From: Liolophura sinensis
Lineage: Eukaryota > Mollusca > Polyplacophora > Chitonida > Chitonidae
Assembly (NCBI RefSeq): GCF_032854445.1
Contig: NC_088300.1
Location: 58,316,984 to 58,380,983, forward strand
DNA length: 64,000 nt
Reading direction: 5' to 3'
Of this stretch, positions 35,701-47,800 are shown one piece after another. The notes beneath the pieces are model-generated. The model was not told the origin of the DNA. It saw nothing but the letters and a program-made list of their open reading frames with translations, and did no database searches. A program made the position numbers and the translations under genes. Numbering within the stretch: the stretch's first letter is position 1; each line of letters opens with the position of its first letter.

Positions 35701-38393
35701 TTTTGCTGTGATATGTGATATTGGACAGTTAAGATAATCGTCCGTGTTCCATTCGCCATAACGTGCTAAACATGTAAAAATGGCACCCTAATTTTAGTAA
35801 TTTCAATGCTTTCTCACTTTTCTTTATTATGTGACATATCTTAAGCATAATTTTGCCGTCTGCCTTGTCCAAACGTAATGGTATGTTATTTTTATTGCCT
35901 TTTTTTTGCTAACGACAGAAACTAGTCGTGTGTGAACCATCTATATAATGGGTGAACAGAAACTGCATGTTAACTTTATTCCCATTTTGCCATCAGTTAT
36001 GTTTAGTGAGTCATGATTACTGTGACAACACTCACACGGTGTGTGCCCCGTGCGGTGGCATCTAAAACTCCCCCTTTGTTCTAGGTTCCCGTGAGTATTT
36101 ACTCGGCTAGATCCTACTCGCAAACGGCAGCTCAGGAGCTGGGGGGTGTCAAGAGGGCTTATTATGTGAGTTTACACTTTTTCATATTTAGTCCCACGTA
36201 CATGAGTATGTGTCTATGGTAGATGCATTCAAATGAATTTTAATCTTTTTCACAATTATAACTATACTTATGCGAACTGTAATAATATACTATACTGCAC
36301 ATGACTTTTATTGCGACCAGAAAATGAAAATACCACATGATGATTATACATTGTTTGTGCATTGAAAATGTTTTTTCTTTCATTTTATTGGTGTTTGTGG
36401 ATAAAACTCGTTTGAAACCACTTTATACCTAGCCAGGTATATAATAAACTTTCTGAAGCAAGTCCCCAGTCCACTCCAATCTGGAATTGGATTCGAATAG
36501 GTAGCCACATTCCTTACAGTTAGTGATTTCTTCAGGCAACCTTTTAGACCTCCAACAATCTAGGACCAGGTAATTATTGGAATATTATATATGCCATTGG
36601 TATGTTTCACTACAGGCTTATCAAGCATGGCAGAAGAAGAACTCAAGAGAGAAACTACCGCCTATTCTCGATTTAAATAACGAGCAGATGTTTTTCATCG
36701 CTTATGCTCAGGTATGTAGGCCTATGGACCTTAAGATTTCACCCAACGCCTTCTGAAATTTTGTGTGCACGACCCTGAATATGACAGTCTTGCGTCATAA
36801 TTGCAAACTAAAATCAGATCGCTATGTGCATAACATTTATTTTATCCGTTGTGGGAAAACATAATTATGTACTTTATTTAAATTCCTCTGCAAAAGAAAT
36901 AAATAATTTGAGCTAAATAATGCAATTTATTTACATTGTAAACTGTATGAAACCCAGTGAATTGACATTTCTTAATATGGTTAAAGACCTACGTCGTCAC
37001 ACGCAGATGCGTATATGGAAATTTAAAATAAACCTGGTTGTGTACATATCTGTTACAGACAAAATGTACGGTAACACGGCGCTTCTCCACGTCACCGTTC
37101 TTCTCGCGCTATTTCCCTATTCCTGACAGCATGAAGTGAGTATTACGGCTAAAAAACAATGGAGAAAGGATATTCATTTTATCACTATAACAATACGCCA
37201 GGTCAGAACCCCAGACTGGGCTGGTTGTTCCGTTGATCGGACACACTCCCTCGTGTAGCATAGGTAGCATAATTAACACGGACCCTATAGAGAACAAGTG
37301 AGGAAATTCAAAATTAAATCACCGAAACTGTCGTAATAAATACACTCTAATGTTGTCGTTGATGAGCTTCCTGATGTTCTTTTTGACAAAATGACAGCGA
37401 AAGAATTTGTAGAATTTATCGAACCAGGCTGATTTCAGATTTCTGTTCCATCCGTGGACAGGCTACATAAAACGCCAGATGATTAGAAATATTAGTGATA
37501 ACGTGGGTAGTATCACATATATAATTTGTCTGGGCTCTCATTTCAGCATACTGACATGCATTTAGACATCTAATGTGGACGATAAGATGTTAGAAGCTTA
37601 GTAATGGTGTGTAACCATTACTAATTTATATCATTTTTCAGTTCTCTATGTCTTGAAAAAAAAAACACATCATTTTTGAAAATGTAATAGCAATTTACCA
37701 AAATATGTATATCTATGTCTTTCTGAAATGTCTGTTACGTCACTGCACACTACAAGAAAGGGTCAAAATTTACTAATACTACAACAATAAAAATAGGTAC
37801 GAGAGCGAAAAAAAAAACTAAAGCATTCTTCTTATAACATTCACACATATTGGTATCATATCTGTAAATACTATTTTTTTAAAACTATTAATACAGTATA
37901 GTTTTTATATGTTACCTGGACTTCAGATCTCTCGGAGTGGTAACTGGTAAAAAGTGTGTTACAAGTTAAATCAAGACATCAGTGTTGATACAAAACAAAT
38001 GGTGCTTAAGTGCAGACTATAGTTCGTTTCTCTCAGTTTGATGAAGTGCAATAAAACCCTAGACATGCAATATTTTGCTGACAAAGTGTTTGGTTTATTA
38101 TACTCAAACCGTCATATGTGAGACAGACGAAGAATAAATTGCGATAAATCGAGCTATATGAATGGCATGAATGTGTCTGGGAAGAGTACAAAGATCATTA
38201 GTGCTAGTGACAACATCTGATATGCAGCAAGCTTCGTGCTTGTCTGTCAACCGTAAGCGTTTTAATTCTGAATTCTATCTTTACTTTTCACAGAGTGAAC
38301 GGAGCTATGGCCATGATGAGCGAATTCAGTAAGGCTTTTGGTTGTCCCGCTGACAGTGTCCTCAATCCGCCAGATAAGTGTTCGGTGTTTTAA
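26768..38393 (+). CDS. M13-B: neprilysin-like membrane protein, predicted catalytically dead
   Basis: Fourteen exons join in frame: 26768-27496, 28702-28764, 29027-29170, 30270-30350, 31606-31745, 32180-32402, 32877-32975, 33470-33547, 34352-34640, 35079-35257, 36085-36165, 36616-36711, 37059-37135, 38294-38393 (2379 nt, 792 aa). The features are a tail of about 28 residues, a membrane span at 29-51, the cysteine pair CNTAGC, PCEDFYTYACGQW, EKVHVDFW, PAGLLQSP, NFGAIG, AYQAW and a C-terminus CSVF. The position of the HExxH zinc motif reads NRYLD (residues 606-610, bases 34610-34624), and the third zinc ligand position (Glu of ENIAD in neprilysin) reads Thr at 36124-36126. Catalysis should be impossible. 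Exons 6, 7, 8, 9, 11, 12 and 14 have exactly the same length as in M13-A, so the genes are tandem duplicates. An AATAAA lies at 38933-38938. Confidence 0.88.
27703..28680. repeat. 30-bp minisatellite in intron 1 of M13-B, about 32 copies
   Basis: The unit TTTTATACTATACATTCATA followed by AGACAAGTCA recurs every 30 bp. It is interspersed with a variant reading GATACATCCAAGTAATTTTA. The array ends about 20 bp before the acceptor of exon 2 (28702). A 77-codon frame inside it is an artefact of the period. Confidence 0.93.
29765..29955 (-). mobile_element. SINE copy (family 1), inverted, intron 3 of M13-B
   Basis: Read on the minus strand it has the B-box-like GTGAGTTCAAGTCCAGC, the family body, GTCGTATAAGTGAAATATTC, TTGAGAACGGCGTAAAAC and an ATAAATAAATAAATAA tail. 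A separate tRNA-like B-box (GAGTTCGAATCCCG) lies near 29508-29521. Confidence 0.82.
30731..31060. repeat. 58-60-bp minisatellite in intron 4 of M13-B, 5-6 copies
   Basis: Copies begin GTGTTTGGTTAGTCATATGA at about 30731, 30789, 30849, 30908, 30968 and 31028, and contain GGAGGTTTTTTGTTTGGCTG. The spacing varies by one or two bases. Confidence 0.9.
32424..32580 (-). mobile_element. SINE copy (family 1), inverted, next to exon 6 donor of M13-B
   Basis: Read on the minus strand: GGTTTTCCCCCGGGCTCTGT, CGTATAAGTGAAATATTATT, GAGTACGGCGTAAAATACC and an A/T tail. It starts only about 20 bp beyond the exon 6 donor (32402/32403). The exon 6 reading frame stays open through the whole element. Confidence 0.82.
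34238..34310 (-). mobile_element. SINE 3' fragment before exon 9 of M13-B
   Basis: Read on the minus strand it gives CGCCACAGTATGGCTGAAAT, ATTGCCAACGTGGCGTTAAG and CCATAATCATTCGTTCATTC. This resembles the 3' end of tRNA-derived SINEs common in molluscs. The body is missing. Confidence 0.5.
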
Positions 38394-39034
38394 CTTAAGC
38401 CGAATGTTAATGACATCGATTGAATGTATTTGATACAAATTTAAGAAAGAACCAGTTCCGAATATGTAGTCCGAATATGAAGGACAACGAAGTTTCATTT
38501 TAGTTTCATCTGAGTACGTGTCTATGTTAATAATACTTGGAGTATTTCACGTTGGACAAAACTCAAAGCAACTCAGAATTATGTATATCAGCATTATGCA
38601 CACTCATCATTAAGTTGTTTTTAGGAGCAGGTGTTCTGTACATTTCACTTTCGTGTTTGACACGTAAAGAGCGTACCGTTACACAAAGTTACTCAAGCTA
38701 TGCTCACATGCGATTTTGAGTGCAAATTCCGTCTCAAACAAGTTGGCACATTATGGTATCAAGGATAAAGCAGAAATCAAATGTTCGCCACCCATCGTCT
38801 TGTAGTTACATATATCTGTGGCCCAAAAGAGCAGCTGTCTAAAATGTCCCACAACAGTATGTATATTTAATTATTTTATGTCAACGTTTTCGGGCATGTG
38901 TAAATAATATAGTTGATAACATTTAACAGAGAAATAAAGGTACACGATTACCATTAAGTGTGTGTTATTATGAACTGAATTGAGTTTTTGTCTGAACAAG
39001 TAACCAGTGGGGACTTAAGCTGCAGTTTTGTGAG

Positions 39035-39375
39035 CGGAACGTCACCTTTAGTGACTGGCATGTAAGTACGAGGTGCGGGTTCAAACTCGATCTTGGACAC
39101 GGAATTCGTAGATTTCCCAGCTCTAGGTTTGTGCGGCTTTTGGAGACAATAAGCAGTCCTTGGGCCATTCGCGAAGTCTTAACAATCGTTGACCACTTAA
39201 TTTGTCCTCCAATCAATATTCACGTACCTGTACGCCACACGCGCGAAGTTCGTCCATAACTAGCCGAAGATGGTACACCACGCTCACTTTGGCTTCCTAC
39301 AATCATAAAACTGACAGCCATCGCATAAATGAAGAAGTCTTCAGCATGGAGTGAAACAATTAATAAATAAATAAG
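39035..39375 (+). mobile_element. SINE-like element (family 2)
   Basis: The B-box-like GCGGGTTCAAACTCG lies near 39077-39091. A body of about 250 bp follows, then ATCGCATAAATGAAGAAGTC, TTCAGCATGGAGTGAAACAA and an AATAAATAAATAAG tail. It shares the tail pattern of family 1 but has a different body. Confidence 0.6.
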
Positions 39376-41189
39376 CTGCAATTATCTGTGAATACACCTG
39401 ATACGCGCGAGAGGGTACTGTCTGATGTGTCAAACACATGATTTGTGCTTGCGGTCCAGTTATTTCCACAGTGCACTACATTCTTCATGCCTCAATTTTG
39501 TACAATAATGGAGTCCTAGATTGAGATTATACTGTAGGCGATCATCTGAGTGAGAAATGACGCAGCAAAACTTTTCATTATACATATCCTATAATTTTCA
39601 AACTGGAACTCACAAAGACTGGAAAATGGACTTCAGAGACTACATGTTAATATGAAAAACAGGCCATTATTGATCAATACTCTGTCCACGTATATATCTC
39701 CGAAAACGACATACCAAAGCTCTGTAGGCAAGATATGTACATATACATGAAAAAAAAGAAACGTGTTTATGATCTGCTAAAATCTTTAATAACAGTATAT
39801 TCAGGTATTACTAACAATTTGATTAATAAAATATATGTTGATATTTAACATTACAAGTATACATTTACCGTTGTTGTAATACAAAACATTAAAGGGTTAA
39901 TGTAATATAACGCTGACCTGTCTGTTTCCAATCTTCTAGTACATTATACACCATTTCTAAAATACAATTCTAGCCTCATGGCAAATAAAACCGGTTTCAA
40001 AACACTTAGAGATTCAAATAAGTTCACAGATCGTTATTTACGGAGAAAACCATGCTTAAACATTGTAACTCTAAATAATTTAGTTTAACACTTCGTTCAT
40101 GTTGTCATTTTATATCTTTGCTTTTTCTTTAAATTAAATAATTGTTTATACTAACATGTAAACATAGACATTTTGGAGAAATAGGACTAGGAAGTTTGAA
40201 TAGGACATAATCTCTACAAACTGTGTACTCAATATCAGCTTAAAGTAATCAATTATTTGCAGTTTACAATGTCTTAAATCTTCTCTAAATAACAAGACAT
40301 AAACTACTTACAAAGATCAATTCAACAACAAAGCATTACTACATCAGAAATATTCTGTGTAAATAACCAAAAAATATATATTCGTAACTCACCCACAAAC
40401 TAAAATTAATTTGCACAGTAGGTGTGCACAATTTATATTCTTTAAATTTATATTTTCTGTACATGCAATTTGCAAACAATATCATAACTCTATCTGCTTA
40501 TCAAGTTTCTCCATAATTTTAAAAACAAAATGTAACTTCATACACTTTACATAGGACATAAGCATTCTTCCAAAAATCTCTGATACTGTTTCATTACATT
40601 TATAATCACGTTTTAGGTATAGTGTTTTAGGTACAGGTTTAAGTCAACCTGTACCAGTCTCTCTGGTATAATAGACTAACCAGTTAGCACTATTGTACTT
40701 TGAGCACCTGTGCTAATGTCCAACGTGCTCAGGTCGCAGCCTGTCAGCCACTGACACCAACAAGGCCTACTACTTACACAGACAGGATAGGTTCTTTTAC
40801 AAGACTTGATCTTTGGATCTTTTCTGGCTAAGGATCGATCCAGAGCCTGTCATGTGTCCGTTTGATTGAACCCCTCTTTAAAAGTGATAGTGACCATGAG
40901 CCAAAATGCTTTCACATAAGTGAAATGCAAGTAATGCAAACCACCAATCGGACAATGAAATACATAAAATAAATCACTGTTACTAATTCTGTACATTTTC
41001 CAATTACAATCAACAATTCACACACTTGCGTAATTTATAATGGCTACAAGGATGATTTAAGGCACCATTTGTACTCATGTGCATCATTTCATAATGAAAT
41101 ACAAACAAATTTACATCACTCTTGAAACGATAATTCAATCTGATATCTATACATGTACATTTTTATGTGCAAAAGATGAATACCCGTGG

Positions 41190-41338
41190 GAAGATCTCAA
41201 GCAACCTGTGGGCGGTCGTGGTTTCCCCCGGGCTCTGCCTGCTTTACTCCCACCATAAAGCTGGTCGCCGTCGTATAAGTGAAATATTCTTGAGTACGGC
41301 GTAAAACATCAATAAAATAAACAAATAAATAAACTAAT
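41190..41338 (+). mobile_element. SINE copy (family 1), 5'-truncated
   Basis: AACCTGTGGGCGGTCGTGGT, CCCCCGGGCTCTGCCTGCTT, GCCGTCGTATAAGTGAAATA, TTCTTGAGTACGGCGTAAAA and AATAAACAAATAAATAAAC match the other copies closely. It is followed by the C-run and A-run at about 41339-41365. Confidence 0.85.
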
Positions 41339-41339
41339 A

Positions 41340-41373
<34 letters not shown>

Positions 41374-41673
41374 AACAGATACAATTAACCTGGGTAGGCA
41401 TACGTCAAACATGTCATTTATGTTTAAATGGGGCATGTAGTTTTGTTTACAGTGTACCCTATTAAATGTAATCTTCACTAACATTATCATTTTCCAGAGG
41501 ACATGTGAATTTAAGCCTATACCTCCAGTGAGACATTCTGCTCTAAATAAAATTTACTTTGTAAATCAAACAATCCTTGTGGAGACAAAACACACTACAC
41601 AGTAGCATACTATAAACTACAAAAGCTTGTTATTCAAAATGTCCATGGAGTAATACCAAAAATGTATAAATAT

Positions 41674-41676
<3 letters not shown>

Positions 41677-41738
<62 letters not shown>
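41677..41738. repeat. TA dinucleotide microsatellite
   Basis: An uninterrupted run of about 62 bp of alternating T and A. It should be highly polymorphic and prone to cruciform formation. Confidence 0.97.
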
Positions 41739-41740
<2 letters not shown>

Positions 41741-44700
41741 AAAGAATAATACTTAAATGTGACAGTAAGACTGATACTACATGTAATGTATACCCTGACA
41801 CCATCGACAATGCTTTTTCCACACATCATTAAATATTGCTAGGAGAATGTCACATACAAGTATGATCATGAAGTATAGCTCTATTTGTTACAATCTGACA
41901 AGTGGAGTTTGACCTTGGTTTTAATGCTGTCATGTGTGCTCAGATCTTGTCAAGACGACTAACATGAAACATTGTGGTACACAAGCGCAACTGTAGCATA
42001 TCAGTGGAAGGTTTCACAACACTTTCTACAGTTTTTTGCTTAAAGTAAAAGCAAGCTACAATATGAAGTAAGGTTTATAATACAAATGAGAACTATGCGT
42101 CAAAGTACTTTTATTTATTTTTTTTCAGATTTTGTTTAAGAGTGTTGGCATTCAAATATTTGAATACTATGGTGGGCCTTATGGACTACACTGATGGTGT
42201 CTAGAAACTCTGACGTCAGATCACCTTTTTTTTCTGATGTTCACCAGAAGTTAGGAATTTTGGGGAATATTATTTCAGTCATCTTTTACTAATGGGTAAA
42301 CAGAGTCATTCCAACCCTCAGTGTCGTCAATAGAGTTGGAAAAACCTGTGACATCAGAGTTCCTAACCTCTGATAGTATGGTTCATAAAGCTCACCTTAT
42401 GATTCAAATGTTTAAAAACCTATAAATCTTTCCACAAAAGTCTAAAAAAAATTAAAGCTGTTATGCAACAGTGTTGCCGGGGTATTCGCCTTTTACCACT
42501 TCTGGTAGCCTGGTATTCATAAAGTTCATGACAATGGGGAAAAACACGAAAAAAAAAATGGAAAGGATTTGAACCCTAGATTGTCGGGCATCATTGGTCA
42601 AGAACTGAAGACTAGCATAGAGATTAGTAGGCTCTGATCTCCTATTGATAGCCCAGGACAAAAGACAGCAAGAATATATTGTTGCAGAGCTTATGCCCGT
42701 TCCCAGGTGAACTGCAGTCAATGGCTTCATGCAGTCTAGCACGAAGTTCCCGGGTTATTTACATAGGACAGTTTTGTCAAATTTTTGCTCTTTCTTTGCT
42801 CATAACATGAAAACAAGTACAAAAATAATTCTTGCAGGTTTGCAATCTTCATGTCAAGGGGAGCCAGACAGTGTGTCTGTTTAATGATTTTAGGCAGTTT
42901 TAAAAATTGATTTATTTTTTAGCCAATTTCAGTGAATAGTTTTGACCTGATTTGTATACCAAAAATGTTTTTACTGTATGGGTAGGGTGATCCACCTAAA
43001 AACTGTAAACCAAAAGTATATCTCGATAGGTTTAGCCGTTTTGGAAAAGATTTTTTTAGCTTACCAATATATTTCAGAATGGCTGCTAAATCATGCGCCT
43101 GGTAAAACAGTACAAAACGTCAAATGATGCTTCATGAGTTCCTCATTACGACTTCAAAGTTTGGTTTTTCTACCTTTAGCAGTTTTCCAGATATTGTAAT
43201 TTTACTAGTTGACTATGAATAATAACAATAATAATTATAATAATAATAATCCAAATGATTTCAAGCAGTGTCCCTCTAGGACACTAGCGTGGAACCCTAA
43301 TAAATGAAAGTATATTTATGCATAGTTTTAAATGGACTATTTAATGATGAATACTTCGATATTTTAGAGGTCTTTTCCTTGAAACAAAAGTGTTTAGTAT
43401 CATCACCATACTTTGCAGTGTTCAGTTGAAGTTTTTGCGAGAAACATTCCATGCAAAACAATACTTAAGATTCAATTTACTGCCAAGATAAATTTCAGAC
43501 AGGTATGGAAAACATTACCTAAGGTTTCGTATGCTTAAATTCTGAAAGCAGTATAAACATATACATTGCACTTAAAATTGCTCACAGAAGCAATAAGCAC
43601 ATGTTCCACTATACAGCAGTAATAAATGCATGTTCTTCAGTACCTAATATAAAGTACATGTAATATAAAAGAAATATAATGTAATACAATTGTAAACAGG
43701 CAATATTTTGTGTAAAAATTAAATAATGATTTTATACCAAACTGTGGTTTACATAAATGTGCATGTATCTAACACACTTTCAGGAAGCTTTTTTCAGAAT
43801 ATTTAACAAATGGAACTAGACAAATTATTTCATGGATAGTTAACTGTTGATATCTTCCTAACTAGTAACACCGGGTACGGTGTCACAGGTAGTTTAAGCT
43901 CACATATATTTACATGTAACACTCTGATCCCTATCTGCAATATCCATAAGGCTAAGCCTGAATACTGGGTGTCTGACAGCACCAACAACACGGGAGAAAA
44001 GATTGTGTGTTGTACATGAAGGCATCAGCAGGCACAATCTCTGACATGAAGTGAGGAAACCTGACAGTAACTTGTGAGAATCTGAGATAAAATACTTGTA
44101 CTGTACACATACAAGACATCATTTCTCAAATAAATACACAAAAGTATAAGTTATGGACCATAGACATAACAACAAAATTTAAAGAAGAAAACATATAAAA
44201 CTATGTTCATTGCCACTGAAGGATAATTTTCACTGGAGAAATGTTTTGTCATCACTGGATAAATCCAGTTTTCATTTGCCAAATTCCGATGGTATGAAAA
44301 CAGAAAACAGAATCTGGATCCATATCCTAATAAGTTTATGTTCAAACCAGCAGCTCTCCATTAACCTTTGTTACAAGTGTGAATGAACGTTCCTCTGTTA
44401 AAACAGAGGCCAGTGGATATCAAGTATATGTATGTGTCACACTACATGGACAGTCACTTTATTCCCATTCAGGATATCTTTGGTAAAGATAACTAAAGCA
44501 AATCTAAAGCTAGGATTAAGTACACATGAACAGTAGTCCATGTAAGAGGTATTGTGACCAACCTGAACACACAAGGCACTGGGCATTGTTTAAAAGAACA
44601 AGCATTGTATACTTATAACATAAACTATACTGGCAATTTTCAATCAAGGGTATTTCACAATCACATGATACACATTTGTGTAAAGCTCATTAGAAAAATA

Positions 44701-44802
44701 AAGTTCGGTATGATTGTAACCTGTAACCTTCTGGATATTAATGGCAGGCAGGAGGTAATAACCATAGATATAACACTCTTATTGATAGGCTGTTATCAGC
44801 TG

Positions 44803-47800
44803 TCAAGTGTCTAAATTATCCCCACTGGCTGCCAGTTTACTTTCAAGTTCTTGATTTTTCTTAGCCAATATTTTTGCTGCAACTTTTTGATGAGCACATA
44901 ATTCTCTTCTTTCATTAATCTGTGAAAGAAATAAAACCAGAAACAGTTACATGTACACGTAAATGTGTTATGTGTAAAAACATTATTGTATACATGTGCA
45001 TGTACATGTATGATATAATATTTTGTCCATCACAATGAAATTACTCATTTTGCCAGATAATATAAAAGTTATATTGATTCTAAAAACTTACTTTCGGGTT
45101 TTTTTGGAAAGTAGAATGATATCCTACGGGAAAATGTATGTTCCAGGACAAAAAGAAATATTTTATGACCGTTATTAGGAATTTAATCTCTTAAAATTCA
45201 CTTTTTTAGGCACAAGTTTTGGTCAAAAACTGTATAACGTATACACTTTATTCTGAGGTGATATATTTCACAGGTTAATCTCAGGAGGAGCACAGATGCC
45301 TACTCACCATTTCCAGCAGCATTACTAGTAACTCCCTGTCAGTACAGTGACTGAGGTCAAGGTCGCTTGTCAGCAGAGTCACATGATTGGTTGACTCACT
45401 TTGGGACTCAGGATTTCTGGGGAAATCATCTGCAGCACAATCAAATACAAGTAAACAAGTTACAGGCAGAACACATATTGACAATGTTGTTGGAAGAAAC
45501 AAAGGCACTTGTTAAACTTAAAAGAGCGCTGTGCACAGTCCTGGAGAAATTTGACGAGCCTACTGTGACAAACAATTCCTTATACAAAACTTGTGACTGT
45601 TATAACAAGACGTAAGGCAACTTGTGGTATTTACAATCTTCTATGCAGTACTTTTGACAGCCTCTGAACATTCACTAAGACCACATTATGTCTAAATTAG
45701 AGTGCAAAATTTCATATTACTTACCTTCATTTAGGCCCTTAATAATCCACTTGATGACATTTTTAGCTTTGCTGCCTTTTGTTTTACTGTTGCTGGGTGT
45801 GCACATTTCAGCCAGTTTCCCTCCAAGCTCCTTGTTGCGAAGAATCTGTTCTTCAAAGGCTATCCTGTAAGCCTCCACTGTAGTGTAGGCTTCATCTGTC
45901 CTCTGTTTGCTGAGGTCTATCTGGAAGTGGATCAGAACAAGTCAGTATACAAATAGTGGAAAACAGATCAGCACATCCACATTAACTGAGCATGAGAATT
46001 GTGCTAAGATCCTCGTCACACTCATCAGGGAGCAAACTGCCTTTTACAGATTCCCAAGATTCCTCTTCTCTAGCATGACACTTCTTTATTACATCTGTGT
46101 AAATATTTTGTATGAAATGCAGGTACTGCACAAGAGATGTACTGTTTCCCAATTGCTTACCTCTTCTCTTAACTTGACAATCTCTTTGCGCATATTCGCT
46201 GCTGCCAGGGCACAACCACAGGGTTCTGGACGTCTTCCTCGACAAACACATGCTCCAAGTACTGCCAGCTGAAATATATGCACAGAGATGATGCTAACAA
46301 CCGCACACTACATATAAATGACTAGCAACTGGAGGCAAATACATGTAGGCTACTGCTTAATATATACCTTATCCCCTACCTTATTCCCTGTCAGTTATGC
46401 ACCAAAGTACACATATATGTATGCTGCCCATGAAAACCAAGTGTTTGTTTCTTTACTTAAGGCTAATTAGTGTTTTCCACACTATTTCTGACATACAACA
46501 ACAGTTTCGCCTAATAGCAGGCTGGTGACAAGGTTTAGAATTTTACTTACATAAACTTGGTCTGTGTTTGGATTAAACTTTACCAGATGCCTGTGAGGCA
46601 GATGTTCTAACCACTCAGTCATCACAGTGTGCTTTCATCTGTCCTTGTAAACCAGAGTAATGCTCTACTATCCAATCTCTGGTAATGCAATGCCCAGTTC
46701 AGGCACACACTGAGTGAATCACTGACAACCTGGGGAATATTGTGATTGATTACCTCAGCTGATGTGAAGTGGTTATAGTCATCCTCAGACACAGATGTGC
46801 GAGATTTCTCATACTGCTGCCTCTCCTGCACATCTAACAGGGCCAGTAACTCTTCACGCTCTCTCAGTAATGCTACAGAAAAGAGTATGAAAGATAGAGC
46901 CAAAGTAAGACTAATTTGTATAGTAGACGGGTCACACTCATAAAATGCATTTAATAGGTTTCTACATGTGTCTAACAATTTAACAAGGAAATATTAATGT
47001 GGAATAAAATGTGAAAAAAAAAACATGTGACTAAGGCCAAACACAGTAATGAGAATTTTCAACTCCACCACATTGTACTTTATGGTTATAATGTCTGGTC
47101 TGATTGCTGCGGTTTGAAGGAAAGTCAATGGTGTAACACCTCCTCATGCAGGACCAGAGAGGAAGCTAGCATGAGCTGGACTTAAACTCTCAAGTACACG
47201 ACTGATGAAAGGCTCCTGACTCAATGCACCATGCTGGCACACTAATCGCTTGGCCATGGAGGCCCAAAACCTTTATTTGTAACTTACCCATGTTCCTGGC
47301 TGTGACCTGCCTCAGCTCCTCTGACCTGTTTCTCAAGGTCACCAGTAGATTGGAGTTCTCCTGACATGCTCTAGGGGAGACAACTCTACCATTAGCACAG
47401 AACAGCACACAGCTTCTACACTTTTGTTCATTCATGTGTCCTTGCTAAATGTACATATAGTGTGAACAAACTGTCCTTACAATGTATAATCTGAGACAAT
47501 GTATTAGCCAGGACTTCTCATGACAACTGATCATAACAACAGGCACTATGGGCATGCAAGTAAATGTAATATTAACAAAGCAATTCATATAACATTTTAC
47601 ATGGCAAAATCTCACTGACTAAACCTACATATATGTGTACCAGCCTGCCAAATACAAATAACAGACACTCGCTTAGTGGACAAGAAATGGCAGCCATGCA
47701 CATGAATTGTGTATCCTATATCTAGTGAAGCTGATTGACAACAATTTTAATAACGGCATTCTTTACGCTTATTACAGTTTAATAATTCATTTCTTTAATA

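Larger units (their letters stand above)
38394..44802. other. Large non-coding interval between M13-B and CCDC125
   Basis: About 6.4 kb hold the M13-B 3' UTR and polyadenylation signal, two SINE copies (39035-39375, 41190-41338), a C-run followed by an A-run (about 41339-41365), a TA microsatellite (41677-41738) and an AAT-rich microsatellite (about 43217-43250). Open frames are short and no exon was recognised on either strand. A minus-strand AATAAA at 44463-44458 could serve the CCDC125 gene. Confidence 0.6.

Noticed and set aside
41197-41490. 97-codon minus-strand frame
   Set aside because: It runs through a SINE copy and the poly-C/poly-A run; no real coding signal.
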